Below, piece after piece: positions 1 to 8,340 of a stretch of 64,000 nucleotides of DNA; the stretch's first letter is position 1, and each line of letters begins with the position of its first letter. A model generated the notes under the pieces. It was not told where the DNA came from, searched no databases, and worked only from the letters and a program-made list of their open reading frames with translations. Both the position numbers and the translations under genes were made by a program. Origin of the DNA: Paenibacillus sp. FSL H8-0332 (GTDB lineage Bacteria; Bacillota; Bacilli; Paenibacillales; Paenibacillaceae); assembly GCF_037963835.1 (NCBI RefSeq), contig NZ_CP150145.1, positions 5,456,001 to 5,520,000 on the forward strand. The letters run 5' to 3'.

Positions 1-45
1 GTGTGTTCCGTTCAGTCCGATCACTGTGCTGTTCTGAATAATCAT
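1..45 (-). CDS. 5' end of an unidentified gene, cut by the window edge
   Basis: Fifteen codons are visible, reading MIIQNSTVIGLNGTH from an ATG at 45 leftwards off the window. A strong ribosome binding site (AAGGAGG, eight bases upstream) and a candidate promoter further upstream support a real start. Too little is visible to name a product. Confidence 0.5.
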   Translation of the reverse strand, partial: MIIQNSTVIGLNGTH

Positions 46-94
46 TCCACCTGCCTCCTTTCTTCTCCTCAAATTTGGTAAATCACCTAAATTC

Positions 95-123
95 ATTATA
101 TTAAACCCTGCGGTTATCGTCTA
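95..123 (-). promoter_or_regulatory. candidate sigma-A promoter for the leftmost gene
   Basis: On the minus strand a perfect TATAAT (95-100) is preceded after 17 bases by TAGACG (118-123), a four-of-six match to TTGACA. It lies about 50 bases ahead of the ATG at 45. Confidence 0.35.
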
Positions 124-216
124 CATTCATTATGGATCAGCGATCTGTCAGTAATTGGTCAGTGTCATTCTATATATTGTAGTAGCCGGAATTACATATC
201 CGCTCGTGTTCGCTCG

Positions 217-417
217 TTATACATAAGGAGGCCTCGCGGCCTCCCGTTTAACAGGTCTCCGTCTTAGACGGAAACCACCTCGTATTCTGAAAACATAATC
301 TTCAGCCTCCTTCCAGAAGTAATCTTGCCCGGCCGGACACTTATTATTAAGCCACAGGCCGCCCCGGGTTACAAGTTCAAGAATAGTTATAATCGTTCTC
401 CACCTGAAGGCTGGCAC
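217..417 (-). CDS. possible small protein with a DUF2934-like segment
   Basis: A 66-residue frame starts at a GTG (417) five to six bases after AAAGGAG. The middle reads CPAGQDYFWKEAEDYV, which resembles the G-x-P-x-G...W-x-x-A-E pattern of DUF2934 proteins, short bacterial proteins of unknown function. The C-terminus is basic and is encoded across a perfect inverted repeat (227-244, six-base arms GGAGGC/GCCTCC), so part of the frame may be a hairpin rather than coding sequence. It stands alone between a leftward gene and the rightward chemoreceptor. The rest of 46-590 shows nothing else. Existence is moderately supported by the ribosome site; function is unknown. Confidence 0.35.
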   Translation of the reverse strand: MPAFRWRTIITILELVTRGGLWLNNKCPAGQDYFWKEAEDYVFRIRGGFRLRRRPVKREAARPPYV

Positions 418-590
418 GCGCACTCCTTTGGAAAGAGGAAGAATTCCAGAAGAATTAGAGTTAATTTTTTTGACGAAATACTAATTATTTAGTCGATCTC
501 TGTCGAAATATATATTAAAATATCTAGTTACTTCGAGATATGGAAATAAATTTTAACTACCATCCATTCAGAAATTCAGGAGGAACTACC

Positions 591-2606
591 ATGCCAACAC
601 CGAAAAAACCCCTTAAGCGCCTATTCCGTATCACGAAGCTCAGAACTGAACTGATGCTGCTTATCATTACAGCTATTGTGCTGCCCTCACTGGCTCTGGT
701 GGCCATATCGACACAAACCTCAGAATCGGCTCTGCGCTCCAAAATGGAAGACACCACACGCTCAAGCATCCACCTCCTGGATAAAACACTGTCGCAGCTG
801 ATCCTGCTGGAGAGCGCCGGGGTGAATGAGCTGGCATACGAGATGAGCAGCGCCGGGCTTACGAACAATTCTCCACAGCTGCGCAAGCTGATTGACAGCT
901 TCAAGCTGGAGCACCCTGAGGTAGATATCGTGGCGATAGGCAACGAGGATGGAAAATACATGTTCGCGCCGGATTCCAAGCTGGACAATTATGATCCCCG
1001 CGTACGCGACTGGTACATAGATGCACTTAAGACCCCGGAGACAACATCGGTGATCGATCCCATTTTCTCCAAAGTAACGAACAGCTACATTCTGCCGATC
1101 TCCAAGGCTTTTCCGGATGGTAAGGGCGTGGTTACGATCAGCATCAGCATGAAGGAGCTTATGGAGCTGGCGAAGAATGTCAGTCTGGGCGATAGCGGAT
1201 ATGTCTTCATCCTGGACGGCAATAACAAGGCGATCTACCACCCTGCCATGGAGGTTGCTTCGGAAGCCACAGGCGCAATGACAGCAGGAATCAAGCAAGG
1301 TCCGGCAGGTAAAATCTCCTACAAAGATGCTGCAGCCGATACGCAAATGGACGGATATTACATTACCAATGAGCTGACCGGCTTCACCTTGGCCGCAGTG
1401 CTTCCGGAGAGTGAATATACGAAGGCGGTCTACCCGATTCTGTACAAGTCAGCTATCGTTCTGGTGGTTGCGCTGCTGCTTGCCGCAGTGATTACCTTCC
1501 TGATTATCCGCCGGATTACCGGGCCGGTAGAACGCCTGAATCGTTCGGCCAAGCGGGTAAGCGAAGGGTATCTGGATGAATTCGTCCAGACCAGCCGCAG
1601 GGATGAGATCGGTCAGCTTGCCGGCAATTATAATGAAATGGTCTCTTCGCTGCGCACGATGGTGCAGGAGGTTGCCGAGACCTCCGGCCAGCTCGCCGCT
1701 GCCAGTGAACAGCTCACAGCCAGCACGGCCGAGAACAGCAAGGCGGTCGAGTATGTGACGGAGCTGGTCGAGGAATCTACCCGGGGCGTGGAGACCCAGG
1801 CCTATGCTTCTGCTGAAGTCGCTACAACGATGGAGGAGATGTCCACCGGTATCCAGAAAATCGCTTCCGCTTCAGAGGCGATTGTGAGCGCCGCTATACT
1901 TACGGAAACGGATGTCTCCACCGGCAGCTCCAGAATGCAGCAGGTCGGGGAACAAATGAAGACGATACGAGAATCGGTGCAGCAGTCCGGCACCCTGATC
2001 GCAGAGCTTAACGGCTTAAGCACCCGAGTGGCCGAGACCAGCACGGCGATCTCCGCCATTGCCAAGCAGACCAATCTCCTGTCGCTGAATGCCGGCATCG
2101 AGGCGGCCCGGGCCGGAGAACACGGCCGCGGCTTCGCCGTGGTTGCCGGTGAAGTGCGCAAGCTATCGGAGGCCACGAATAGCAGTGCCGGGCAGATTCA
2201 GGAGACCATCTCCGAGATGGTGGGTCTGATCGCCAGCGCTTATGATGTGATGAAGCATAAGGTGGCAGAGGATGTGGAGCAGGGCATGGCGCTTACTTTG
2301 GAGGCGAGCGAAGCCTTCCAGCAGATCGAGCAGTCCACCCGGCAGGTCGGTGAGCAGATTCATGAGGTCTCGGCCATTACGGAGCAAATGTCGGCCAGCA
2401 GCTCCGAAGTAGCCGCCTCCGTCCAGGAGATGGCCACCATCGCCCGGGCTGCACTCGACTCCTTCCAGAGTGTAACCGCAGCTACCGAGGAGCAGCTTGC
2501 TTCGATGGAGGAGATCACCTCCTCCTCTGCGGCGCTCTCCGGCATGGCTGCGGATATGCAGGGACAGGTGGAGCGGTTCCACTTCGAGCCGAAGGGCAAG
2601 GCTTAA
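591..2606 (+). CDS. methyl-accepting chemotaxis protein (dCache sensor)
   Basis: Chemoreceptor of 671 residues that would signal through CheW/CheA to the flagellar motor. The start at 591 is chosen over an in-frame ATG at 540 because AGGAGG sits seven bases before it. Visible parts in order: basic N-terminus, a membrane helix (about residues 22-42), an extracytoplasmic dCache-type sensor with the DPRVRDWYIDAL segment typical of small-ligand chemoreceptors, a second membrane helix (about 285-307), a HAMP linker, and a long cytoplasmic coiled coil. The signalling tip reads NAGIEAARAGEHGRGFAVVA, close to the family consensus but with Ser-Leu-Asn-Ala-Gly where Ala-Leu-Asn-Ala-Ala is usual. The ligand cannot be told from sequence. 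It is monocistronic, with a repeat-filled, gene-free kilobase downstream. Confidence 0.95.
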   Translation: MPTPKKPLKRLFRITKLRTELMLLIITAIVLPSLALVAISTQTSESALRSKMEDTTRSSIHLLDKTLSQLILLESAGVNELAYEMSSAGLTNNSPQLRKLIDSFKLEHPEVDIVAIGNEDGKYMFAPDSKLDNYDPRVRDWYIDALKTPETTSVIDPIFSKVTNSYILPISKAFPDGKGVVTISISMKELMELAKNVSLGDSGYVFILDGNNKAIYHPAMEVASEATGAMTAGIKQGPAGKISYKDAAADTQMDGYYITNELTGFTLAAVLPESEYTKAVYPILYKSAIVLVVALLLAAVITFLIIRRITGPVERLNRSAKRVSEGYLDEFVQTSRRDEIGQLAGNYNEMVSSLRTMVQEVAETSGQLAAASEQLTASTAENSKAVEYVTELVEESTRGVETQAYASAEVATTMEEMSTGIQKIASASEAIVSAAILTETDVSTGSSRMQQVGEQMKTIRESVQQSGTLIAELNGLSTRVAETSTAISAIAKQTNLLSLNAGIEAARAGEHGRGFAVVAGEVRKLSEATNSSAGQIQETISEMVGLIASAYDVMKHKVAEDVEQGMALTLEASEAFQQIEQSTRQVGEQIHEVSAITEQMSASSSEVAASVQEMATIARAALDSFQSVTAATEEQLASMEEITSSSAALSGMAADMQGQVERFHFEPKGKA

Positions 2607-2656
2607 GCCCAAGGGGAAGGATATGTGGTAGATAGTATCCGGCTGATGCTTCTGAG

Positions 2657-2870
2657 GACGATTGGTTAGCTTAGGGAGACGGCTTGGGGACGGACGATTG
2701 GTTAGCTTAGAGAGACGGCTTGGGGACGGACGATTAGTTAGCTTAGAGAGACGGCTTAGGGACGGACGATTAGTTAGCTTAGAGAGGCGGCTTGGGGACG
2801 GACAATTGGTTAGCTTAGGGAGGCGGCTTGGGGACGGACGATTGGTTAGCTTAGGGAGGCGCTTGGGGGA
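2657..2870. repeat. 36-bp tandem repeat array, about six copies
   Basis: Contiguous units begin at 2657, 2693, 2729, 2765, 2801 and 2837, each starting GACGATTGGTTAGCTTAG or a one- to two-base variant; the last is slightly truncated. There are no spacers, so it is a minisatellite and not a CRISPR array. Because 36 is divisible by three, both strands stay open (repeating LVSLERRLGDGR on plus, RPSPSRLSKLTN on minus), but neither frame has the features of a normal protein. Confidence 0.9.
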
Positions 2871-3008
2871 CACTCCGCTGTTTAAGCGGCAGAATCCACT
2901 CAATCTTAATCCATGATGGAAGAACTTATGCGACCCGTGAATTCTTTAAGCAACCTCCCCATTCGTCATTCAACATTCGCCTACCTCTGTCGGCATCTGG
3001 CGTAATAA

Positions 3009-3219
3009 GGTTCACTAGTGCTCCTCATTGGCTCATTTGGATAGCGTCCAGTAAATTCAGGTGCACTAGTGCTCTTCATTTCCTCATCTGGCCCGTATCC
3101 GGTGAATTCAGGTGCACTAGTGCTCTTTATTTCCTCATCTGACCCGCATCCGGTGAATTCAGGTGCACTAGTGTTCCTTATTTGCCCATTTGGGCTGCGT
3201 CCAGTAAATTCAGGTGCAC
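3009..3219. repeat. 51-bp tandem repeat array A, about four copies
   Basis: Units start at 3009, 3060, 3111, 3162 and (partial) 3213, each opening with GGTGCACTAGTG or GGTTCACTAGTG and ending near GTGAATTCA. Copies differ by several substitutions but the 51-base spacing is exact. No ribosome site or credible gene is present. Confidence 0.9.
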
Positions 3220-3221
3220 TA

Positions 3222-3530
3222 ATCCCTTTGATCTCACCAGCTGCCTGATCTCTGCTGAATCAGAGGGACTTATCCCTTTGATCTCACCAGCTAGCCTGAT
3301 CTCGGCTGAATCAGAGGGACTTATCCCTTTGATCTCACCGTCTAGCCTGATCTCGGCTGAATCAGAGGGATTTTTCCCTTTGTTCTCACCGTCTAGCCTG
3401 ATTTCAACAGAATCAGAGGGACTAATCCCTTTGATCTCACCGTCTAGCCTGATCTCGGCTGAATCAGAGGGATTTATCCCTCCAATCTCACCAGCTAGCC
3501 TGGTTTCACCATGTAGTCTAGTTCACCAGC
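3222..3530. repeat. 51-bp tandem repeat array B, about six copies
   Basis: Units start at 3222, 3272, 3323, 3374, 3425 and 3476, each opening ATCCCTTTGATCTCACC or a close variant. The spacing is 51 bases except the first, which is 50 because one base is missing. The sequence differs from array A, which it abuts, although the period is the same. The plus strand can be read as a repeating 17-residue peptide (LISAESEGLIPLISPSS), but without a ribosome site this is not called a gene. Together with the 36-bp array it fills most of the stretch 2607-3577, which holds no gene. Confidence 0.9.
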
Positions 3531-3577
3531 AAGCCTACTCTCACCATGTAGACCATCTAATCGACCTCGGTGTACCA

Positions 3578-3641
3578 AAGAAACCTCTCCTGTGAAATGG
3601 CAGATTCCATTTCACCAAAGAGAGGTTTCTTTTCGTTTTTT
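3578..3641. terminator. hairpin terminator between the repeat region and helD
   Basis: A long inverted repeat: outer arms AAGAAACCTCTC and GAGAGGTTTCTT, inner arms TGAAATGG and CCATTTCA around a six-base loop. On the plus strand it is followed by a T-rich run (TTTTCGTTTTTT). On the minus strand it lies just past the helD stop codon, so it probably ends helD transcripts and may work in both directions. Confidence 0.75.
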
Positions 3642-3657
3642 AAGATTGCACTACGCC

Positions 3658-5862
3658 TTAGTTCCCTTCAAGCTCCGGCCAGCCGGAGACGGTCTCCTCT
3701 GCGTTCAGTTGAACGTAAGGCGGCAATTCGCCGCCCCGCAGCAGCCACAGCTCATGCAGGGCACGTGTGCAGCCTACATACATCAGCTTCGCATCCCAGG
3801 CCGCCGCTCCGTAATGGGCGTTGTCTGCATCTGCCAGAATGACGGCATCGAACTCCAGTCCCTTGGACAAGTAGACAGGCAGGATCGACAAGCCGCCGCG
3901 GTATTCCGTGATGCTGCCGTCAATCAGATGAAGATCCTCGAACTGCGTGGCGAGCTCAGCGTACAGCACAGAGGCTTCCCGCAGGCTGCGGGTTAATACC
4001 GCTACTGTGCGGTATTCGCGCCCGGAGAGCTGCGCCAGCGCGCTCTTGACCGCGCTGAGCCGCTTGTCCGTGCCTGAAGCCGTTCCCGGCAGCACATCCT
4101 CCTCATAGGAGATCAGCCGCACAGGATTCCCGCTGCGGAAGACCGGAACGGCCAGCAGCTCACTGCCGACGCCCGCCGACAGAATGCCGTTAGCGAATTC
4201 AATAATTTCCATCGTTGAGCGATAGCTTCGGGTAAGTGCGTGGTATGCGGTGTATTCTTCAGCGAACAGCGTCTGCATCTCTCTCCACGCATGTACTCCC
4301 TTGTAGGCGTGGATGCCCTGCGACAAGTCCCCCAGAATGGTGAAGGAATGTCCCTTCACATATAGATCCAGTACGGCAATCTGAAACGGGGAGAAGTCCT
4401 GCGCTTCATCGATTACGATATGGTCAAAGCGCTCGATACCCTCATTGCCATTCAGAAGATAATGGATATAGAGCAGCGGAGGAAGATCCTCTTCGCGCAA
4501 AACCCCCTTCTTCAGCTCCTTGACGGTCTCCTTCAGCACGGCGGGCGGAATCTCTTCCGGTGCTGCTGCCGGCCAGTCCTCCGGCGCTTTCGCCGCCCGG
4601 AAGATCTGCTTGTAGATGGCGAGCGGCTCGTATTTCGGCCATTTGGCGCTGTAAGCCTTCTCGCGTGCCGCCCCCTTCTTCTTGCGCTCCTTCAGCGCAG
4701 CCGCTGATGGACTCTTCTTAAGCTCCATCTCGATCCAGCGGTGCAGCCGCGCCATCACGCGCTCCTTGCGCTTCGCCGGAGGATACGGCGCATATTCCTC
4801 GTTGTGCCAGCGCAGAATCACCTGGCGGCTCAGCACCGCCCCATCCCAAGGGCTGAAATCGCCCTCCGGCACAGCGCTGGTCTCCAGCAGCTTGACGCTG
4901 GATTCAATGACGCTCATCAGCACCGTCGAGCCTTTGAAGCGCCCGGGGGTCTCCTCCGTGATGACCGGCATCGCTCCCGCCGTCTCGAACCAGCGGCTCA
5001 TGACCTCCGAAGCATCCTGCTCCGGCAAGTCCACATCCAGCACCTCGGCCGCCCAGTCCGGGAACGTGCTCTGGGCAATGTTCCCCACGCCCAGCTCCGG
5101 CAGCACATCTGAAATATAGTCCAGGAACATGCGGTTGGGGGCAAAAATTATCATTTTCTCCGCCGAGACCTGCTCCTTGTATTGATACAATAAGAACGCC
5201 AGCCGGTGCAGCGCAACGGTGGTCTTACCGCTGCCCGCGACCCCCTGGATGATCAGCGCCGTGTTCTTGGCCGCCCGGATAATCTTGTCCTGCTCCTCCT
5301 GGATCGTGGAGACGATGTCCCGCAGCCGGTTATCCTTGTTCTCCCCCAGCCGGTAGACCAGGAATTCATCCGATACCGCCGGTGCGTCGCTGTCACGGTT
5401 ATACGTATCCGCCACCCGCTCCAGGATCTGCTTGCGGATCACCACGTTACGCTTGAGATAGACCAGCCCTTCGATCAGCCCCTCTGGTGCTTCATACGAG
5501 GCTGCTTCCGTTCCTCCGGTAAAAGAATAAAACAGGCTCGCCACCGGTGCCCGCCAGTCAATGACAAGCGGACGGTCGCTTACCTGCTCGCGGTCTACGC
5601 CGATTTTGCCGATATAGAGTGCCTTGCGGTCTTGCTCGTCATTGCCCTGAAAATCAAGCCGTCCGAAATAAGGCTCCTGCCTAAGCTTGGCAAGATCTTT
5701 GCGCCTCTGCTCCCTTGAATCCTCCAGCACTTGCTCCGTATAATCGTGTCCTGTGTAGACCGGAGTTCCGCGCAATCGTTCAAGGGTAGAGTCAATCTCT
5801 GTCAGCGCGTGGTTCAGCCTGTCTTCTTCCTCTTGATAGGCACTTTGAAAGTTGTCTTCCAA
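3658..5862 (-). CDS. helD: HelD/HelR-type RNA polymerase recycling ATPase (UvrD-like)
   Basis: A 734-residue superfamily I helicase-like ATPase. HelD proteins of Gram-positive bacteria bind RNA polymerase and strip it from nucleic acid after termination. Visible: a charged N-terminal coiled coil (QSAYQEEEDRLNHALTEIDS), Walker A GVAGSGKTTVALHR near residue 210, a DExx box VIDEAQDF near residue 485, and a C-terminal helicase motif around LPVYLSKGLEFDAVILADAD. Length fits B. subtilis HelD. The start is TTG at 5862, nine bases after GGAGG; no other start fits that site. It stands alone, with a terminator at 3578-3641. Confidence 0.93.
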   Translation of the reverse strand: MEDNFQSAYQEEEDRLNHALTEIDSTLERLRGTPVYTGHDYTEQVLEDSREQRRKDLAKLRQEPYFGRLDFQGNDEQDRKALYIGKIGVDREQVSDRPLVIDWRAPVASLFYSFTGGTEAASYEAPEGLIEGLVYLKRNVVIRKQILERVADTYNRDSDAPAVSDEFLVYRLGENKDNRLRDIVSTIQEEQDKIIRAAKNTALIIQGVAGSGKTTVALHRLAFLLYQYKEQVSAEKMIIFAPNRMFLDYISDVLPELGVGNIAQSTFPDWAAEVLDVDLPEQDASEVMSRWFETAGAMPVITEETPGRFKGSTVLMSVIESSVKLLETSAVPEGDFSPWDGAVLSRQVILRWHNEEYAPYPPAKRKERVMARLHRWIEMELKKSPSAAALKERKKKGAAREKAYSAKWPKYEPLAIYKQIFRAAKAPEDWPAAAPEEIPPAVLKETVKELKKGVLREEDLPPLLYIHYLLNGNEGIERFDHIVIDEAQDFSPFQIAVLDLYVKGHSFTILGDLSQGIHAYKGVHAWREMQTLFAEEYTAYHALTRSYRSTMEIIEFANGILSAGVGSELLAVPVFRSGNPVRLISYEEDVLPGTASGTDKRLSAVKSALAQLSGREYRTVAVLTRSLREASVLYAELATQFEDLHLIDGSITEYRGGLSILPVYLSKGLEFDAVILADADNAHYGAAAWDAKLMYVGCTRALHELWLLRGGELPPYVQLNAEETVSGWPELEGN

Positions 5863-6071
5863 TTTCAGTTACCTCCTAAAAGTTTTGCGGGCATTCGCTT
5901 CCTGAATCTCTCCGAGCAAAACTCGCTCCAGAAGCATGCACCTTAAGTTATGTGAGCTGTACATCATAACACAGCAGAGAGGGGAAAGCCATATTTTTCA
6001 AACTGCTGCCCGCGCTGCGAATAAGCGGAAGCAGAAGGGGAAGCAGCGCTCCCCCCCTCCCGCCTTTGCCG

Positions 6072-7373
6072 TTAGCCCATCAGCGCATGCAGCACGAAGT
6101 TCGCAATGAACAGTCCGGCAATGCCGTACAATGCAGGAGGAACCTCTTTGCCTTTGCCGGTAGCCAGCTTCACCAGCGGATAGGTGATGAAGCCAAACGC
6201 CATGCCGTCCACGATGCTATAAGTGAAGGGAATCATCACCATGACCAGGAACGCCGGGAACAGCTCCGTCATGTCGCTGAGATCCATCTCGCGCACACTC
6301 TGCACCATCAGGCCGCCGATAACAATCAGAATCGGCGCAATCGCGCTGTCCGGCACATAAGCCAGCAGCGGGATGAACAGGAAGGTCGCCCCGAACAGCA
6401 GGCCGGTGACGAGTGAGGTTAAGCCGGAGCGGCCCCCTGCCGCAATTCCGGCGGTGGATTCGGCAGCGGCGACCACCGGACTGCTGCCGAACAGACCTGC
6501 CGCGATGTTGGCGAGCGAGAGCGCCCGCAGACTGCTTTTGAAGCGTTCCGGGCGTCCTGCCATCAGCGTCTGGGAAGCGATCAGGCCGATATTCTCAAAC
6601 ACCACAATCAGCAGCAGCAGGAAAACGGCAATCCAGAAGACGAGGCTGACGAATCCGCTCCAGTCCATACTGGCGAACACGCTGCCGTAACCGCTGAACA
6701 CATGCCCCGGCTCGGTATTCTTCGGCGCATGGGCGGCTCCCAGCAGATAGGCAAGCCCTGTGCCCACGAGCATACTGATCAGCAGACCGCCGCGCGTGCC
6801 GCGGATGAACAGTACCAGCGCCAGCAGCAGGGTCACCACCGAAGTAATGACGGCCGGATCACTGAAATGCCCGATGGCGACAAAGGTGGTGGCGTGGGCA
6901 ATGACAATCCCGCTTTTTTGCAGGCCGATGAAGGTCAGGAACAGCCCGATGCCAACCGTTATCGCATGCTGCAGATTATGGGGAATCGCGTCGCTTAGGA
7001 TACGGTAGAGAGAGGTGAAGGCCACAATGGCAAACAGCACACCCGTCACCACCACAACGGCAAGCGCCTCACGCCAGTCCAGCTTCATGGAATGCACCAG
7101 CGTATAGGTGAAAAAAGCGTTGATTCCCATACCCGGAACGACGATGATCGGTGTTTTGCCGCCAAAAGCCATCAGCAGGCAGCCTGTCACCGCTGTCAGC
7201 AGCGTGGCAACCATCCCGGCCCGCAGCGGCATGCCTGCATCTGCCAGGATCGCCGCGTTCACCATCACAATATATACCGAAGCGAAATACGACAGGATGC
7301 CGGCCGCCCATTCCTGCTTCCAGTTGTCGCCCGGTTCCATTCCCACACTATTCCGCCAAATATTCGATTTCAT
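6072..7373 (-). CDS. NCS2-family purine permease, AzgA/PbuG type
   Basis: A polytopic membrane transporter of 433 residues, probably a proton symporter for hypoxanthine, guanine or adenine. The motif VVPGMGINAFFTYT near residue 80 is characteristic of the AzgA branch (PbuG/PbuO of B. subtilis). The start at 7373 is chosen because GGAGG lies eight bases upstream; the frame can be extended upstream by 25 residues but this would run through the leader. The AzgA genes of Bacillus usually carry a purine riboswitch; its conserved core is not seen here, but another stem (7441-7490) lies in the leader. The substrate cannot be resolved from sequence. Confidence 0.92.
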   Translation of the reverse strand: MKSNIWRNSVGMEPGDNWKQEWAAGILSYFASVYIVMVNAAILADAGMPLRAGMVATLLTAVTGCLLMAFGGKTPIIVVPGMGINAFFTYTLVHSMKLDWREALAVVVVTGVLFAIVAFTSLYRILSDAIPHNLQHAITVGIGLFLTFIGLQKSGIVIAHATTFVAIGHFSDPAVITSVVTLLLALVLFIRGTRGGLLISMLVGTGLAYLLGAAHAPKNTEPGHVFSGYGSVFASMDWSGFVSLVFWIAVFLLLLIVVFENIGLIASQTLMAGRPERFKSSLRALSLANIAAGLFGSSPVVAAAESTAGIAAGGRSGLTSLVTGLLFGATFLFIPLLAYVPDSAIAPILIVIGGLMVQSVREMDLSDMTELFPAFLVMVMIPFTYSIVDGMAFGFITYPLVKLATGKGKEVPPALYGIAGLFIANFVLHALMG

Positions 7374-7440
7374 GTAACAACCTCCACTTAAGTTCATCTC
7401 ATGTGATGTCAAGTATCTCCATCTAAAAGCCGTAAAATAT

Positions 7441-7490
7441 CCCCACAAAGTGAGGGTTTGCTTCGATGTTTACTCAGGTACTTTGCGGGG
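7441..7490 (-). promoter_or_regulatory. stem-loop in the leader of the purine permease gene
   Basis: As minus-strand RNA, CCCCGCAAAGT pairs with ACTTTGTGGGG, closing a 28-base loop. The one non-Watson-Crick position is a G-U pair on this strand but an A-C mismatch on the other, which favours an RNA made from the minus strand. It lies about 70 bases before the start codon. The known purine riboswitch core is absent, so the class, if any, is unassigned. Confidence 0.45.
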
Positions 7491-7511
7491 GGCCCCAAAA
7501 CATACCGTAAT

Positions 7512-7550
7512 AAAAGGGCATATAGCCGGAAACCGGCTACACACCCTTTT
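7512..7550 (-). terminator. terminator after tcdA
   Basis: On the minus strand, just past the tcdA stop codon, AAAAGGG and CCCTTTT arms enclose a second perfect stem GTAGCCGG/CCGGCTAT with a three-base loop. The 3' arm ends in TTTTATT. It closes the hisS-aspS-tcdA operon. Confidence 0.8.
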
Positions 7551-7562
7551 ACCTGATAGAAT

Positions 7563-8321
7563 TCATTCAAATGTAATGCCGCCCGTTTCGAGCAAATCCC
7601 GTACCGTTACACTGACCATAATCAGGCCGACTACAGGAGGTACAAAAGAAGTACTGGCCGGAGGCTGCTTCGCCTTGCGCCGGTCCGGCGCATTCGCAGG
7701 CACAATCTGCTCCGTCACATCTTCTCGCGGCTTCATAGGCTTCTCGGTGGAGAAGACCACCTTCACGCCCTTCTTGATGCCTTCCTTGCGCAGTCTGGTG
7801 CGGATCACCCGGGCAATCGGGTCCATGGTGGTCTTAGAGATGTCGGCGACCTGAAAGCGGGTCGGGTCCATCTTGTTGGCCGCGCCCATGCTGGAGATCA
7901 GCGGGATCTTCCGGGCTAGACATTCCTTGATCAGGTGAATCTTATAGATAATCGTATCCGAAGCGTCAATCACATAGTCCAGCTTGTATTTGAACAGCTC
8001 CTCATACGTCTCTTCGGTGTAGAACATATTCAGCGCAATCGCTTCGCATTCCGGGTTGATCAGCTTGATGCGGTCCACCATCAGATCAGTTTTGTTCTGG
8101 CCGATGGTCGTCGTGAGCGCATGAAGCTGGCGGTTGATGTTGGTGATATCCACCGAATCCTTATCAATCAGGATAATCCGGCCGATGCCGGTCCGGGCCA
8201 GCGCTTCCGCTGCCATAGCGCCAACTCCGCCGATCCCCAGCACAGCCACTGTGCTGTTCTTCATGATCGCCAGGCCTTCCGGCCCGATCGCCAGCTCTGT
8301 ACGCGAGAACTGATTCAGCAT
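7563..8321 (-). CDS. tcdA: tRNA threonylcarbamoyladenosine dehydratase (TcdA/CsdL, YrvM)
   Basis: E1-like ThiF-family enzyme of 252 residues that uses ATP to cyclise the t6A base at tRNA position 37 to ct6A. Visible: the nucleotide-binding loop VLGIGGVGAMAAEAL near residue 28, the IDKDSVDITNINRQLHA segment that follows it, and VIDASDTI near residue 117. Length is normal for the family. AGGAGG lies eight bases before the ATG. It is the last gene of the hisS-aspS-tcdA operon, 19 bases after aspS; yrvM follows aspS in B. subtilis as well. A terminator follows. Confidence 0.93.
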   Translation of the reverse strand: MLNQFSRTELAIGPEGLAIMKNSTVAVLGIGGVGAMAAEALARTGIGRIILIDKDSVDITNINRQLHALTTTIGQNKTDLMVDRIKLINPECEAIALNMFYTEETYEELFKYKLDYVIDASDTIIYKIHLIKECLARKIPLISSMGAANKMDPTRFQVADISKTTMDPIARVIRTRLRKEGIKKGVKVVFSTEKPMKPREDVTEQIVPANAPDRRKAKQPPASTSFVPPVVGLIMVSVTVRDLLETGGITFE

Positions 8322-8340
8322 GATGTCAGCCTCCTATGAT

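Noticed and set aside
480..560. Sigma-D promoter for the chemoreceptor gene
   Set aside because: No match to TAAA-N15-GCCGATAT in the upstream region.
2657..2870. CRISPR array
   Set aside because: The 36-base units are contiguous without variable spacers.
2163..2903. 246-residue minus-strand frame covering the 36-bp array and the end of the chemoreceptor gene
   Set aside because: Antisense shadow of the chemoreceptor plus repeat translation; no start signal.
3182..3595. 137-residue repetitive frame (LISAESEGLIPL...) on the plus strand
   Set aside because: It arises because the repeat period is a multiple of three. No ribosome site, and it ends in non-repetitive junk.
7373..7500. Purine riboswitch upstream of the purine permease gene
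   Set aside because: The conserved TATGG...TTTCTACC...CCGTAAA core was not found, although the position is right.
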